Assembly: GCA_003342815.1 (NCBI GenBank)
Contig: PTEX01000340.1
Coordinates: 194,061 to 258,060, forward strand
From: Eudromia elegans
Lineage: Eukaryota; Chordata; Aves; Tinamiformes; Tinamidae
Length of the DNA stretch: 64,000 nt
Direction: 5' to 3'
Part shown: in pieces, positions 34,701 through 46,770 of the stretch
How positions within the stretch are numbered: position 1 is the first letter of the stretch
Layout of the letters: every line of letters starts with the position of its first letter
Program-made: the position numbers and the translations under genes
Notes under the pieces: model-generated
Told to the model about the DNA's origin: nothing
Databases searched by the model: none
The model's input: only the letters and a program-made list of their open reading frames with translations

Positions 34701-37700
34701 CTGTTGTTACATTGAAGCTTTTAAATGGCAAAGTGAAAAGAAGAGTAGGGAGAATTTTATCTTAATTTTGACTGTATAGATTAATTTCAGTGTTTTCCAA
34801 AGCTTCCCTTCCTACCTTGGCAAGAGATTCTATTCACTCTTCCTGTCCAGGGCCCCACTGAAACCCTCAGTCATCTCAAAACCTCCCGACCCTGAGCCCT
34901 GCCAGAGCTCCTGGGAACTTGTCAAGACTGTAGCAGGTGCCCAGCTCACTGACTGACCATGGAGCTGCCCATCACCCTCATCCTCTGCTTCTCCTCCATG
35001 CACCTCTATCTCTAGCACTCGCTTGTGAACGGGATTTCTAAGGGCAATGACTTCTTAGGGGATAGATATTTCTTATGAACATCTTCTCGTTATTTCCACC
35101 AAGAGACTCCTCCTCTAGACAAAATCCGTATGTGGGAAATTCATTGTTCCAGTCCGTTTCTGGGAAACAGAACAGCAACCAACAAACTAGAACAGGATGA
35201 GAGAAAGGGAGAAATACTGTCATCATGATGAGGATGTTGAACTGTGCTATTCCTGGTCTGCTTGGGGAACCTCCTCACATGGAGAGAAAATGTTTTTATT
35301 CTATGCAGAATCTTCTCATGATTCCAAATGAAAACCCAATACTTCTTGGCATAACAAAGCCCAAGCTCCTGAGTCACAAGAAATCAGAACAGGGGAGTCC
35401 TGCTGTGATTTATTCTTAAGTTTCATCCTGAGGAGAACTGGTATTTATTTTGTAGAATGAGCAGCATATGTAAGGTTGCAATTTGAGGAACAGCACTATG
35501 CACAATCCCCGGTTACAGACTGACCAAAAACAGCATCTGGAAACCACCCGGCTTGAGTCACAATGAGTATGTTGCTCTAGATTTCCTTGCTATGTGCTAG
35601 AATACAAGGGTATATTCCGATTTTGATGATGAGGGATTTGTTATATCACACTCCTTTCAAGTGCTAATGGGAGTCACATGCTGAACTACTTAGGAATGTA
35701 GACAATGGTGTAGACTACTTCATGTAAAGGCACTTAAAATGCATTAGTCCTTTCCTGACGCTGCGAACTTGATTTTGACCTCAATCATTAACTCATTGCT
35801 TACATGACTTGTGTATTTTGGGGCAGTAACTGATTTCTGGAGTGCATGAAGGATATGCATGTTACTATCTGAATGACTTTACAGACGTCTTCTTGTTAGG
35901 TATTTGGTCTCCACAAAATGTTATCTTTCACTTATCGCAGTAAATAAGAGCTCGAATGACTTGCACCAGGGATGAAGAACAGGTCTAAGAGAACAGCAAG
36001 GTCTAAGAGTGTGTGGCTGGTTAAAGAGTTACCCTAGCAGTGGCATACTAGCAGCAAAAGACATCACAATATTCAAAAGGCTTATTTACACCACTGCACA
36101 CTTATTATTTAAATAACTTGTTATTATTAAATGACTTGTTATTTAAAATGTAGAGGCTATAAATGATACATGAGTCCTTTCATAAATATGATTTTTAAGC
36201 ATTTTGTTTCAGGAGTTATTCAATAGTTTCTCACAGGTGGCCCCTCAGCACTCGATGCAGCTTACCTACATCCTCTTCTGGGAGACAGCTGAAGAAGTTG
36301 CACACTGTCCCTTTTGGAAAGCAGTCCCCTCTAAACTTTCAAAATATGTCGTCTCCCTAAAGGAAAAATAGCTTTCCTCCTTTATGTTTATCTAAGCTCA
36401 GAGATGAGGACATGAGGTTTGTAATAGCTAAATGCTGCAGCAGGAACTCACATTACTCACTTACAAAGTGGAGCAAGCCCTGTTTATGCAGTGAAGGGCT
36501 CAACTAACTTAGCTTCACTTATTCAACACTTGCAGGGCATGGTGAACTCCCAGCTGAACTACAAAAATATATTTCCTATATTCACCCACAAGTAAGGAGA
36601 ACAAAACATGAAGAGTGGAATTCATCTATATTACCAAGAGACTGTGTTAAAACTATGGCTTAAAAAATTATCTCTGACTTACAAGAACTCAGTGGCCTTC
36701 AGCAGAGCAGACTTCAGGGGAGGAAATCACAGGCAGGACCGGTCAGCTTTTTTAAGCCATTAAGTAACTTTAGTCTATGTCAGTGAGAATGTGCAGTTTA
36801 GAGATAAGACTCCCAGTATACAAAGTTGAACAGCCCTGCACCTCAACCTTCCTTCTACTTAGCTGAACTGTTTACAAATTTCGGGATAATTTTTGCTGAG
36901 AAGAGACCAAAAAAAAGACAAATAGGTTAAATTTATCTATCTGGTCGTAGGTACTAAAGAACAAGCTTTTAGGAGGACCAAGCTTATTTCTAATAATATG
37001 CTTGCCCTTTTATTTTATAGAGTAAATGCTTTTGAAGTTCTCAGGTGTGTGTTTGAATGGTGTATGTTTTTCACTATTATCCTATACAAACAATGATACA
37101 GGATTTAGCAATTTTTGAAACTACCATTTTGAAAACACTATTATTCAGCTGACATTTAGGACACTCAAAGGCCTATAAGTTATAAAGGGAACTCATAAAA
37201 AAATTTAGTACCTATTTTAATTGCTCACTGTAAAATTTCCAGTTGTTAACTCTGTTCCCAGACTAGTGGGTACCCTTCTGTATTCTACTATATTGAATAA
37301 GCAATTTTAAATGCTGTTAGACAAAACCATACAGCACAGCCTGTTTCTAATTACACTCTCATATTTCCTCTTAATGAACAAAAATCTCCATTCTGTGCAT
37401 TGCCTGTTAACCTCTGGAAAGGTCAGTGCTTTGCTCCTGCAATACAGCACACTTTTTCCCCTTCCATTCAACAGTCATTACTTTCTGTAAGGCAGGATTC
37501 TTCTTGCCCAGGCTGCTGCAGAATCACACCAACCCTTTTCATTTAGCTTATGTATCGCAAGCCCCAAAAAACATTCATTTAGTCTAGCCTCCAATGAAAT
37601 ACTTGCCACGGGAATTCTCTTGGTTACCAGTCCTTCGACTGCCAGTTTGGAGACTGATGAAGGCACATTTTCTGTAAAAGCATCCACTTGGCCTTGGCTT

Positions 37701-38724
37701 GAAGAACTTAAGCCACAAGAGAGTGAGGATTTGAATTCCAGTATTTCCAGTCCTATACAACCTGGCATCCATTACTTCCATCGACAAAGCTATAGGAAAC
37801 ATCAACAATTATTCTTCTGCCTTACCAGACAGCAAAAGCAGGTTTGTCCCTTTCTGTCTATTTATCTGACAGGATTGGAAGAAAGCATAAATTAAGCATC
37901 ACAATCTGATGTCACTCCACATTTGTTTCAAGGCACAGCCCAGAAGCAAGAACTGAAGCTATTGGGGGGTTCTGAGTGTCGATGTCTTCATCACGGTAAG
38001 CATGTCTCCAAAGAGTTAATGCTGAAATTACTGCAAGTTCCTAATCCTTTTGGATGTCTTCTTCCTACCAAAAGAAATGAAAACTGGGCATCTAGATATT
38101 TTTGAAAATCACAGTGCAAGCCACTGAGCTTCTGGCTGCTGCTCATAAAATCAGATGTGGCATAATGGAAAGGGTGTTCGTCAATTAAAGAAAGATATAC
38201 ACTAGTTTTTCATCAGATTTAAACTGGCTTCAGTTTTTAAAGTCAAGGGATCTGTTCCATCACAGATATTAGAAAGAGAGTTTCCCACTTGTTTTTCACC
38301 AAAGTTCTTACTCTGTCTGACTTGTAAGGCAGTACAAACGAACTCCAAGAGCATTTGCAAACACGAGTTTGTTAACATAAGCAGTGATTCATCCTTAAAA
38401 GACAACAGATAGTAGCAGGCAACCAGGCCTTCAATTATTAACTAAAGAGGTGGAGCTGACCCCAAGTCTTTTAACTGTGTTTTGTGTGTGGTAGAAAAGG
38501 GTCAGTTCATGGAGTATGCAGCATCAGCCTGAGTGAAAAGCAGTGCTCTCATTGTATTTTTCCAATGATAGCCAAGAAGGATTTGTAATGGTGCAACTGC
38601 TGGGTTTCTGGCATACGCAGGCTTTGCTCCCATCAGACACGGGTGTCCTCCCATGGATGGCAAAGCCTTGAGATGTCACCACCCCTCTAGATCTCCTCAC
38701 TCAGTATGCATTGAAAGGTAGGAT
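34701..38724. other. 4-kb gene-free stretch
   Basis: AT-rich unique sequence with a short 18-base-period duplication at 36108. A 63-base exon-like segment at 37933 was considered and rejected. No domain recognised. Confidence 0.45.
36108..36147. repeat. short duplicated and inverted AT repeat
   Basis: TTTAAATAAC (36108-36117, reading TTTAAATAAC) is complementary to GTTATTTAAA (36138-36147), and ACTTGTTATT occurs twice with an 18-base period (36116, 36134). Confidence 0.7.
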
Positions 38725-38970
38725 ATAAAGAGAACGGGATCAGACTCTTCTCAGTGCTGCCCAGCAACAGGACAAGAATCAGTAGGAGCAAAGTGAAACA
38801 CAGGCAGTTCCTTCTGAACATGGTCAAAAACTTCTTTACTGTGAGAATCTATCCTCTTGGACATTCAAAAGCTATCTGGACACAGTCCTGTGCAACATGC
38901 TCTAGGTGACCCTCCTGGAGAAGGGGTATGAGCAAGATGATCTCCAGAGACCCCTCTTAACCATCCGTGA
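38725..38970 (+). mobile_element. CR1 LINE 3-prime fragment, diverged
   Basis: Words such as CAGACTCTTCTCAGTG, GCCCAGCAACAGGACAAGA, GAAACACAGGCAGTTCC, AACTTCTTTACTGTGAG, GTCCTGTGCAACATGCTCTA and GATGATCTCCAGAGACCC are the CR1 ORF2 C-terminus and 3-prime UTR in correct order. About 60 bases around the HWxRLPREVVE region are deleted near 38850. The octamer tail is lost. It is older or more damaged than the copies at 18325 and 21396. Confidence 0.9.
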
Positions 38971-41900
38971 CTCTTTCTTGGCAGGGACTTGGGTCCAAAC
39001 CTAGGTGTCCATTTCCAATTGAGATGCCCCCTCGTGCTGCTGGTGTGGAACGACACAAGGAGATAATGCACACACTGTTCACTTCAATGACAGGTCTCAG
39101 AATTCCCTAATGCTTGATTTCCAAAATGGAAGATAGTGGATCCACAGTTTCTTCCTTTGATATCCCTCAGTCACAGTATCTTTGCAGATGAAATTCAAAA
39201 CTGGAAGACCATACAGAGCTCATCAGGGAAAATCTGCTTTCTAGGGAAAGGAAAGGGCCTCCCTAGAAAGAAAAGCTCCTGGCTTTGCCACCTGATGTCG
39301 TTGCCTCTCCCAATTGTAGCTTGCTGTTATCCCCCATGTTCATGCACCAAGGTAGCACCACGGAAGCAGTCGCCAAAAAACCTCTCTTCCACCTACCTCC
39401 ACTTCCTTCTGAAAGTAAATCTTCCCAGGAGCTGTGGAAAAACAAATCATTGTCAAGCCTGACAAATGGGACCATTTCGGGGAACCGGGTGTAAAATGGG
39501 GCAGAGTGGACCATAAGCAACAGAACATGTTTGCTAAGCCTTAGTAAGCAGATTGCATTCATAAGCCTCTCCTCAGGAAAAGGGCTTTCCTTTTATTTTT
39601 CCCACATTTTATTTTATTTATTTTCTATTTAGCTTGATTAATAAATACAGCCCTTGAAGAACTGAAATGGAAGCGATACATGAAATAAGCATGTTGGCTT
39701 CCCTGTTGGCTCTGGGGGGCTGGAGGCACTCAGCATTTCCAAGGTAGGTGCACAGCAGCAGCATAGCACTTGTAGTAAGACTTGCTCACAGCTGACGTAA
39801 TATTTAGGATATTTTTTCTTATTTTTTTTTCCTTCTTTCAGGCTTCCCGTCTATCAGCTCTCTTTGAACACAGAGTATGCACATGAGCCTCAGATAAATC
39901 TGTGACTTAACTATGCAAGGTCTGCCTGTGATGAAGAGTGGCATTACGTAGTGGATTTGCATCTAGTGTAGAGCTAAATGCAAGAGCTGAGAGTAGCTTT
40001 ATAGTGGAGATGTGTAAACTAAAAAAAAAATTTAATATGCCAGTGATAACACATACTAGAGTGCTAATTAATTAAATCTGGAGATAGTAATATTATCTTG
40101 ATAGAAAGACTTAATGAAGGAGACTTTGAAAGGGTGTATCTCTCTAGTGCCTGACAACTTTCCTGCATTTTCGCATGTCTGGAAGGTATTTCTCCCTAAA
40201 AACATACATTTATGACTTTTTGTCCTGTACATTCATCACTGGTAACAGCACTGACTCTAGCAGAGTTTCACCTGGAATGAATTTAGCCTCGACCCTAGAA
40301 GAATCTGTTGTGCATGGGTCCTGCATACATTAAGTGACGGTGCAAAGAAGGCAGCGCAGAGCGTACTCGGCAGCCTGACTGCCGGAGAGCGGCCGGCGGG
40401 CAGCCCCGCTGCAGGCCAGCGGGACGTGGTGGCTCAGAGGCATCTCCTTTTCTGCGTTCTAAGGACTGAACAATTTATCGTGAAGTTATTGGAGGTTTTT
40501 AGTGGCGCTACAAAAATTAAATTCAGAACAATGAAAACATCAGTTCATTAATGGAACAGTTCCAGCCATCTGGCATTCATATGTTCTGTGTTGGGGCTGT
40601 TATTGTGCAGACATAAATGACCCAATCTTACCTTCAAGTGAGACCTTTCATTAACTAAACATATCCAAATTCTTTACAGTTCAGCTAGTATTACAGGTCT
40701 CGTTCCGTTTTGGGGGGCTTTTTTCAATTTTATTTAGTTAAAGCTTTAGTCCTGAGACACTTCTCCAGTGCAGGTTGGTGTATTCCTGCCCTACTGTGAC
40801 CACAGCATCTCCTGGAAAACTCTTATTAGCTCCAGGTGCCAAAGCCCCAGAAGAGAACATGAGGTGAATAATATTTTAGTGAAAGTAACAAAACTTATGC
40901 ATTAATAATAAATCCTATTTTCTTATAAAATGCCAGGAGGCCTCTTGCCTTCAAGCTCCCCACAAAATATGAGCCCAGCACAGGATTTAGGAACAGTGCA
41001 GGAATGACAACCTTCCAGCTACCAGCTACACAGGACTGGGGCTAGCTCAGGTCCGAGCAGCGTGGGACAGAGCAAGGGAGAGAGACTTTGCAAGGAAGAA
41101 AAAAACCCTGCTTTTTGACTTGAGAGCCGTCCAGGTTTCAGAGGAATCCATGGTTTGTAGGGCATTATACGCTGCTGCTTTAGGTATGTAGCAGGAGGCC
41201 AGACCAGACTGAAACAGGGCAGACACAACGGTATAGTGGCTTTAAGGATAACGCTGCTTTCTTTCAGTGGGACGTCTGCTGTGTCTGAAGTTGCTCAGGG
41301 GAATAGTGTGTTTTCCGAATGTGGGCTAATTTGTTATTTGCTCAAATTCCTGAGCATCCTGCTCCAAACAGCTCGCTTACACATGAGCACTGGGATTCTG
41401 GTATTAAACATATATCAGATGAATAAAATGTCTAACTCCAGAGACCAGTTTATTCTGCACGGTTTGTTGTAACTGCTCTTCATAACGTAACACATGCTTT
41501 AGCAATGCGTTATGGACTGCAATATTTTAAGAAAGAACATTCTTTAAAGCTTAGAAGGCCATTTCATCTGGCCAATAAAAAGCCCAAATTGAAAATATTT
41601 TTCAATCTCTCTAGTAATTCCTGTCTCAGATAATGCTTAAGCTCACCATTCTCATTCAGTAGTGTAACGTTAATTGTGGTCTTATCTGAAACTTTCTTTA
41701 TTGAATTCACTGTATTGAAACAAAGAGCACATTTCCAATCTTAAATGAAATTATCCATTGCTAAGTGGAACTCCAATTTATTTTGCATATGACTGAATGA
41801 AAAGACATTTTAACTCTAAATTCCTTTTTTTTTAAATTAAAAGCACTGGAGGGACTTTCAAGCCCAGAGTAAAGATGACTTATAAATCTAAAGAGGTCTA

Positions 41901-43859
41901 AATTTTCAGGGCCTTTATGGCTAACTATCCAAATAGTGAGTTAAAACTGTATCAGCAGTTCTAAAAAATAAATGTAAATGCACTAACATGTGTACAAGTT
42001 AAAAATATTTATTATCTGAATCTTTTTGCAAAATTGAGCACATGGAACTTGCATGGTTTATTCTTGAAAGAGGTATTTTTCCAGATTGCAAAATGTGAAG
42101 ACTACTTCCCCTGTCTAATCTGATTCAATACATCTGTTTGTGATTATATAAATATGTTTCATATTGGAAGGCAGTGTGGCCTAGTCTACTAGAAATTAGA
42201 TTCATTAAATTTCATTGGACCACATGATCTTCCCTGGGCCTTAAATATCTGCCTATTCCTAAGACTTACAGAAGATTCCCTGTATTTAGTAAAGTGTAAA
42301 GTGTGAGGGACCAAGGTCTTGATTATATTACTTGTGAATAGTCACTGTTTCAGGACTGCTCACGTATGTCTGAAGTTACTACGAGAAGTCAGAGTAACTG
42401 AAAAATTATTACTGCCTTAATGACATCATTTCAGCAAAGCACGGACCGGAAGTAATTTTCTCAATATATGCCATTGTTTTGTCTTCATATATCTCTTTAT
42501 CAGGCATCAAACAGCCTTTGCCCATGGGCATATCTAGCACTGCTGTTTAACCTCAAGGGCCAGTAGTAAAATTCACTCCTCAGAAGACTGTGACCAACAA
42601 ATCTGGGTAATCGTCTCATGGAGATATTGTTTTTATAGAGGCTAAGCAGTGGCAATTCCCACTCTGCAGCTGCAGTAGCTTCTCCCCACAAAGCATCTGT
42701 CCATAGCAGATGCAGAGTCTGTCGGCTTATCCTTCGTAGGAAATTTTGACTATTTTTTATGTTTTTATTGTTACTGTGGTATCTGTGTGACTGGCTGAGC
42801 ACAGAATAAAACTGTGTTTCAGATTGAAAAGCAGAGTAAAATAATCTCAATAATGAAGCTCTTCATGGTAGAAAAAAAGTATTGCCACACCACTGAATGA
42901 ATCATTTTTAGATTAAACACGTTTGAAATGGTGTAGCATACAAATGACCCTAAGTCTACTCCAACGGGAGGATGCATGTGCCATTGAAGCATGCGGTTTT
43001 AAGTGCACAGTTATTGTCCAGACGGATGCGGTCTGTGCATAGATGGGGAGATCGCAAGGCACATTTTGGTAGCTGGCCTGCTGAACACTTTAACAAGACT
43101 TATCAGCATACTGAATCCCAAACTCTGTGCTGAAGCACAGCACACAATACAGTAACAAGACCCAAGTTGTAACTACTCGCATTTTTATCAAAGGCCTTTC
43201 TGGTAGCAAAACCATGAAACATCAGTAGCTATTGAAGCCAGAGTCATGACAATGTTGATGGTGCCCTGCCATAGAGTTGACTTCAGGACAACTACCTCTG
43301 CTGATTTCTGTTTCTTTAGAAAATACAAAGCTGGTTTTAATGGGCTTCTTGTGCTTTGTGGTTTTTTTTTCTGTTGTTTTTGTTGGGATTTTTCGTGATT
43401 TTTTTTCACTCTAGGTTTTTATATTGGTGGAAGCATTAATGTCATATACAGGTGTAATCATTCACTCAAAAATCTGTCTATAAAAAGAGAAGAGGCTTCC
43501 AAAAGCTACTACTTCAGCAACTGCTGAGCACTTTGCATGTCTTTTCATGAGATGCATGCACATGCAGCTGCGGCCTCTAGATGCTACTGCAATCCAACTA
43601 AATCAGACTTCATTTGACAGCAAAAGCTTACAGTAAAAAAGAATAAAAAAAAACAAGAAAAAGACAAACAGAATAAGAAAAACGTGAAGAAAAGTACAAA
43701 CGGGGCACCATCATTTGAACCGTTTGTGTAATAAAACTTTTTTATGTGTAGTACAGTAAATCTGGGAAAGTACCCGTGGTGTGAGACTGCCCTTTTTCAA
43801 TCATCCTGCCCCGGAGACCCTGCAGACTGGTTCTTCTTACTCTGGGGCCTCCCAGGCTG
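38971..43859. other. 4.9-kb gene-free stretch
   Basis: AT-rich unique sequence. Its only composition change is a small CpG-dense block at 40337-40427. No domain, RNA gene or repeat family recognised. Confidence 0.45.
40337..40427. promoter_or_regulatory. small CpG-dense block
   Basis: Eleven CpG dinucleotides in about 90 bases, in an AT-rich neighbourhood where CpG is otherwise rare. It may be a small unmethylated regulatory element, or a short first exon. No open frame of note. Confidence 0.35.
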
Positions 43860-44168
43860 TTTCGCGGAGCCCTGGGGCAGCTCCACACACTGCTGCCGTG
43901 GGTGCGCACGCGTCAGCGACCCGCTCCGCAGCGGCGCTCGCACCGCGATCCCGAATCCCGCGTTTCGCGCCGCTTCGCCGTGCTGGGAAGTGCAGGAGGC
44001 GAAGCTCTGGAAGGGTAAAGTTTGGGAAGGAGCCCCCCCCCACACCCCGACACCCCTCGCTCCGCCGCGGCCCTTTCCACCCTTTCCTTTCCTTTCCGCG
44101 GCCTCTTCTCCCTTGCGGGCGGCGGGCGGGCGGTCGCCGCTCTGCGCGGCGCGGGGCTCCGCGCGGGG
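43860..44168. promoter_or_regulatory. CpG island, left part, probable promoter
   Basis: By eye I count roughly 40 CpG in about 310 bases, with GC far above the surroundings. Islands of this type mark promoters and first exons of vertebrate genes. The sequence enters the gap still GC-rich (GCGCGGGG), so the island continues into unread sequence. Open frames through it (for example from 43744 or 43781) reflect high GC and the lack of AT-rich stops; none shows a known domain. A possible splice donor, AAGG/GTAAAG, lies near 44013 on the plus strand. Gene identity and direction are unknown. Confidence 0.65.
44033..44056 (-). other. G-quadruplex motif, minus strand
   Basis: Nine C (44033-44041), four C (44045-44048) and four C (44053-44056) give four or more G runs with short loops on the minus strand. 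Confidence 0.55.
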
Positions 44169-44546
44169 NNNNNNNNNNNNNNNNNNNNNNNNNNNNNNNN
44201 NNNNNNNNNNNNNNNNNNNNNNNNNNNNNNNNNNNNNNNNNNNNNNNNNNNNNNNNNNNNNNNNNNNNNNNNNNNNNNNNNNNNNNNNNNNNNNNNNNNN
44301 NNNNNNNNNNNNNNNNNNNNNNNNNNNNNNNNNNNNNNNNNNNNNNNNNNNNNNNNNNNNNNNNNNNNNNNNNNNNNNNNNNNNNNNNNNNNNNNNNNNN
44401 NNNNNNNNNNNNNNNNNNNNNNNNNNNNNNNNNNNNNNNNNNNNNNNNNNNNNNNNNNNNNNNNNNNNNNNNNNNNNNNNNNNNNNNNNNNNNNNNNNNN
44501 NNNNNNNNNNNNNNNNNNNNNNNNNNNNNNNNNNNNNNNNNNNNNN
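44169..44546. other. assembly gap, 378 N
   Basis: Unresolved bases between a CpG island and a TTCTC array. Both flanks are sequence types that sequencing handles badly. Frames drawn across the gap have no meaning. Confidence 0.99.
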
Positions 44547-44645
44547 TCTCTTCTCTTCTCTTCTCTTCTCTTCTCTTCTCTTCTCTTCTCTTCTCTTCTC
44601 TTCTCTTCTCTTCTCTTCTCTTCTCTTCTCTTCTCTTCTCTCTCT
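44547..44645 (+). repeat. (TTCTC)n pentanucleotide array
   Basis: About 19 near-perfect TTCTC units begin at the gap edge. The true array length is unknown. Serine/leucine/phenylalanine frames here, and the RRE frames of the other strand, are artefacts. Confidence 0.97.
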
Positions 44646-44760
44646 TCTCTCTCTCTCTTTTCCCTCTCTTTTCCCCTCTCCTTTCACTCCTTTTTCCCTC
44701 TCTTCTCGCTCTTTTTCCCCTCTCTTTTCCCTCTCCCTTCCCTTCCCTTTATTCATTTAT
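44646..44760 (+). repeat. degenerate polypyrimidine tract
   Basis: Almost only C and T with irregular CTCTTT/CCCTCTC words, a decayed extension of the TTCTC array. Confidence 0.85.
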
Positions 44761-44814
44761 TTGTTTGTTTTCATGAAGTTTGCCTGGATTCATTTATACC
44801 GAATTGAGACAGTT

Positions 44815-44892
44815 GGGAAAAAAAAAAAAAAAGAGAGAAGAAAGAAAGAGAAGAAAAAAAGAAAAAAAAAGTCCTCACAAGGAAAAAAAAAG
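44815..44892 (+). repeat. polypurine tract
   Basis: Nearly uninterrupted A and G, with A runs of 9-15 and AGAGAAG words, about 55 bases after the end of the polypyrimidine tract. The same strand thus switches from pyrimidine to purine. Confidence 0.9.
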
Positions 44893-44929
44893 GGTCGCCT
44901 CCCCTTTCTCCTGACTTCCTCAGTCTCTA

Positions 44930-45120
44930 ACACGGAGAAAGTTCGCTGAACTCCTACGGGAGTGGCACCAACCTGGGCTGGTGTCTGCGACGTGGGGGCC
45001 GCGGAGGGGACGAGCGGCCAGCGCGGGGTGTTAGAGGAAGAGGAGGAGGAGGGTAGGGGGCAGGGGGCAGCGCAGGGACAAAAGAGAGAGGTGGAACCAG
45101 GGGGACCCATCTCGTGCCTC
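44930..45120. promoter_or_regulatory. CpG island, right part
   Basis: GC-rich, with CpG clusters (GCGACG, GCCGCGGAGGGGACGAGCGG, CAGCGCGGGG) and a G-rich run. It may be the same island as 43860-44168, split by the gap and arrays. It could hold 5-prime UTR or first-exon sequence on either strand; no frame shows a recognisable product. Confidence 0.5.
45051..45077 (+). other. G-quadruplex motif, plus strand
   Basis: G runs of 3, 5, 5 and 3 separated by loops TA, CA and CAGCGCA fit the canonical G3+N1-7 pattern. Confidence 0.6.
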
Positions 45121-46683
45121 TCGCTGCTGCTCTTTTTAAGGAGATGCATGGAGAATCTGAAAGGTTCTGTCTGAGGAAATGTGTGAAGAGTTTTCTCTTC
45201 ATACCATCCTAGCAAAAAAAAAATGCTGGAAAATGGGGACTGTTTTTCCACTCACACCTTTCTGATTTCTGCTGCAATCATGCAAAAACAAATTAGAAAT
45301 GTAAGGCCCCGCTAAATTCCATCTCTCTGTCATCTCACCAAGCCTTTTCTCTGATCCCCCTCAACCCCCCTGTTCTTTTTCCCTGCCACAATCTTTTTAA
45401 AGATTTGGGACAAAGCAGCTGTGTGAACTTCCATACTCAACCCACATTCTCCAAGTTTGGGGGGAGTGGGATGGCTCCAAACTTTTGCCACTTACAAACT
45501 CCTGCAACTGCATCTTTTGAAAGAAAGAGCCTCTACATGCTAAGTCAGGTCTGGTGCCTTGTAGGCACCGTTTGGTCTACAGTGAGTCACTCTCAGGTCT
45601 GAGAGTCGTGTTTCAGTTTGGCAGCCGGAGCGGCGTGCCGTGCAGCCTGTTGCTCCCGCGCTAGCATGGCTAGGCTGCAGCACTAAAGTAACGTGCTCTG
45701 GCACTCTCAGCAGCGACCTGAAGCCCTGCTCCGTGGGCGCAGGGCATGTGAAGTTCTGCACTCAAGCTTGCCCATCTCTGGCAGCAGAATACTGTACATT
45801 TCTCCGTAACTAGTGTGTGCTGGTCCTGCAGGGCAATTCCATAGGCCCGTGTTTTACAGCTGTTTTTATTATCTGTTCATTACTCAAGATTAAATACTCT
45901 GCACTTAAGACTGACACTATTTCATCTTATACAGTGCATTGTGTTTTTTGGGAAAATTATGTTTTTCTTTTGTTTTGCCTTCCTGGTTTCTCAGATGCAA
46001 ATAACTAAAGAAATATTATTTAGGGGTATTTGCAGTACTCTGTCATGCTCAGTAAGGTGATTTTCCCCCTCACAGACCGTACTAGCAGGCTTTTGGCTGA
46101 TGCTTTTGTGCCAGGCACTTGCAGGTAATGGTGGTGCCTGGAGGGAGGAAAGTGCTTACTGGTGTCTACTTTCTTTTGCTCTCCTGTTCAGAACAAACAT
46201 TGATAATGGAAAGGTTAAACAGCTTTCAAAACAAAACATGTAAAATATAGAATTAAAGTAACACTTGACCGTGTTCCCAGCTTTAATACGTGAACTCAGT
46301 GTTTCAGTAAAAGGTAAATCGTACCACTGCACGAAAAGGTAGTTATGACCACATAGTTTTTACTGGTAACTCCCCAAAACTGAGATCCAGGTAAAAGGAT
46401 AAATTGGTTCTCTGTTAAGGAATATAAGAGGAGAAAATACAACTATTTTTTAACTTGGTCTTCTGATATCTGTCGTGCTGCAGCCATGTGGGGAGTCCAG
46501 AAGTAGGTTTTTCTCTGAAACTGAAACTTACATAGAACTTAAATGGAGTTGGCGTTAAAATTTGATGCCACAAGCCAAGGACATTTATTACTTTAATGAA
46601 AAGTTAATTGTCGGTCTCGAGTTTATTTTGCCCAATAATGAAAGATTTAAACCGCAGGTTAGAGTTTCTTTGAAGTAGTTTTT

Positions 46684-46770
46684 TTCCTCTGGGAGGTCGA
46701 CACCATCTTAGTGTTGAGCATCCAGCCTTTTTGTTCACTAGTTTTGGAGGTGAACTGCCTCCCAGAGGAA
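46684..46770. other. 87-base segment with branched stem-loop potential
   Basis: The ends TTCCTCTGGGAGG (46684-46696) and CCTCCCAGAGGAA (46758-46770) are exact reverse complements (13 bp). Inside are two further arms: TCGACAC/GTGTTGA (46697-46703 with 46711-46717, one G-T pair, 7-base loop) and GTTCAC/GTGAAC (46733-46738 with 46750-46755, 11-base loop). Together they allow a three-way junction. It does not have tRNA features. It could be a structured RNA, a tiny palindromic element or chance. Confidence 0.5.

Noticed and set aside
34830-35018. 62-codon minus frame in a GC-richer block
   Set aside because: No recognisable domain, no splice signals that fit, and a length common by chance.
37933-37995. 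63-base segment between CAAG and GTAAGC, open in one frame
   Set aside because: The acceptor tract is weak and the 21 codons match nothing known. Such segments are common by chance.
43744-45251. Frames of 150-400 codons across the CpG island, gap and TTCTC array
   Set aside because: Their length comes from unread bases, GC-rich sequence without stops, and low-complexity repeats. No domain is visible.
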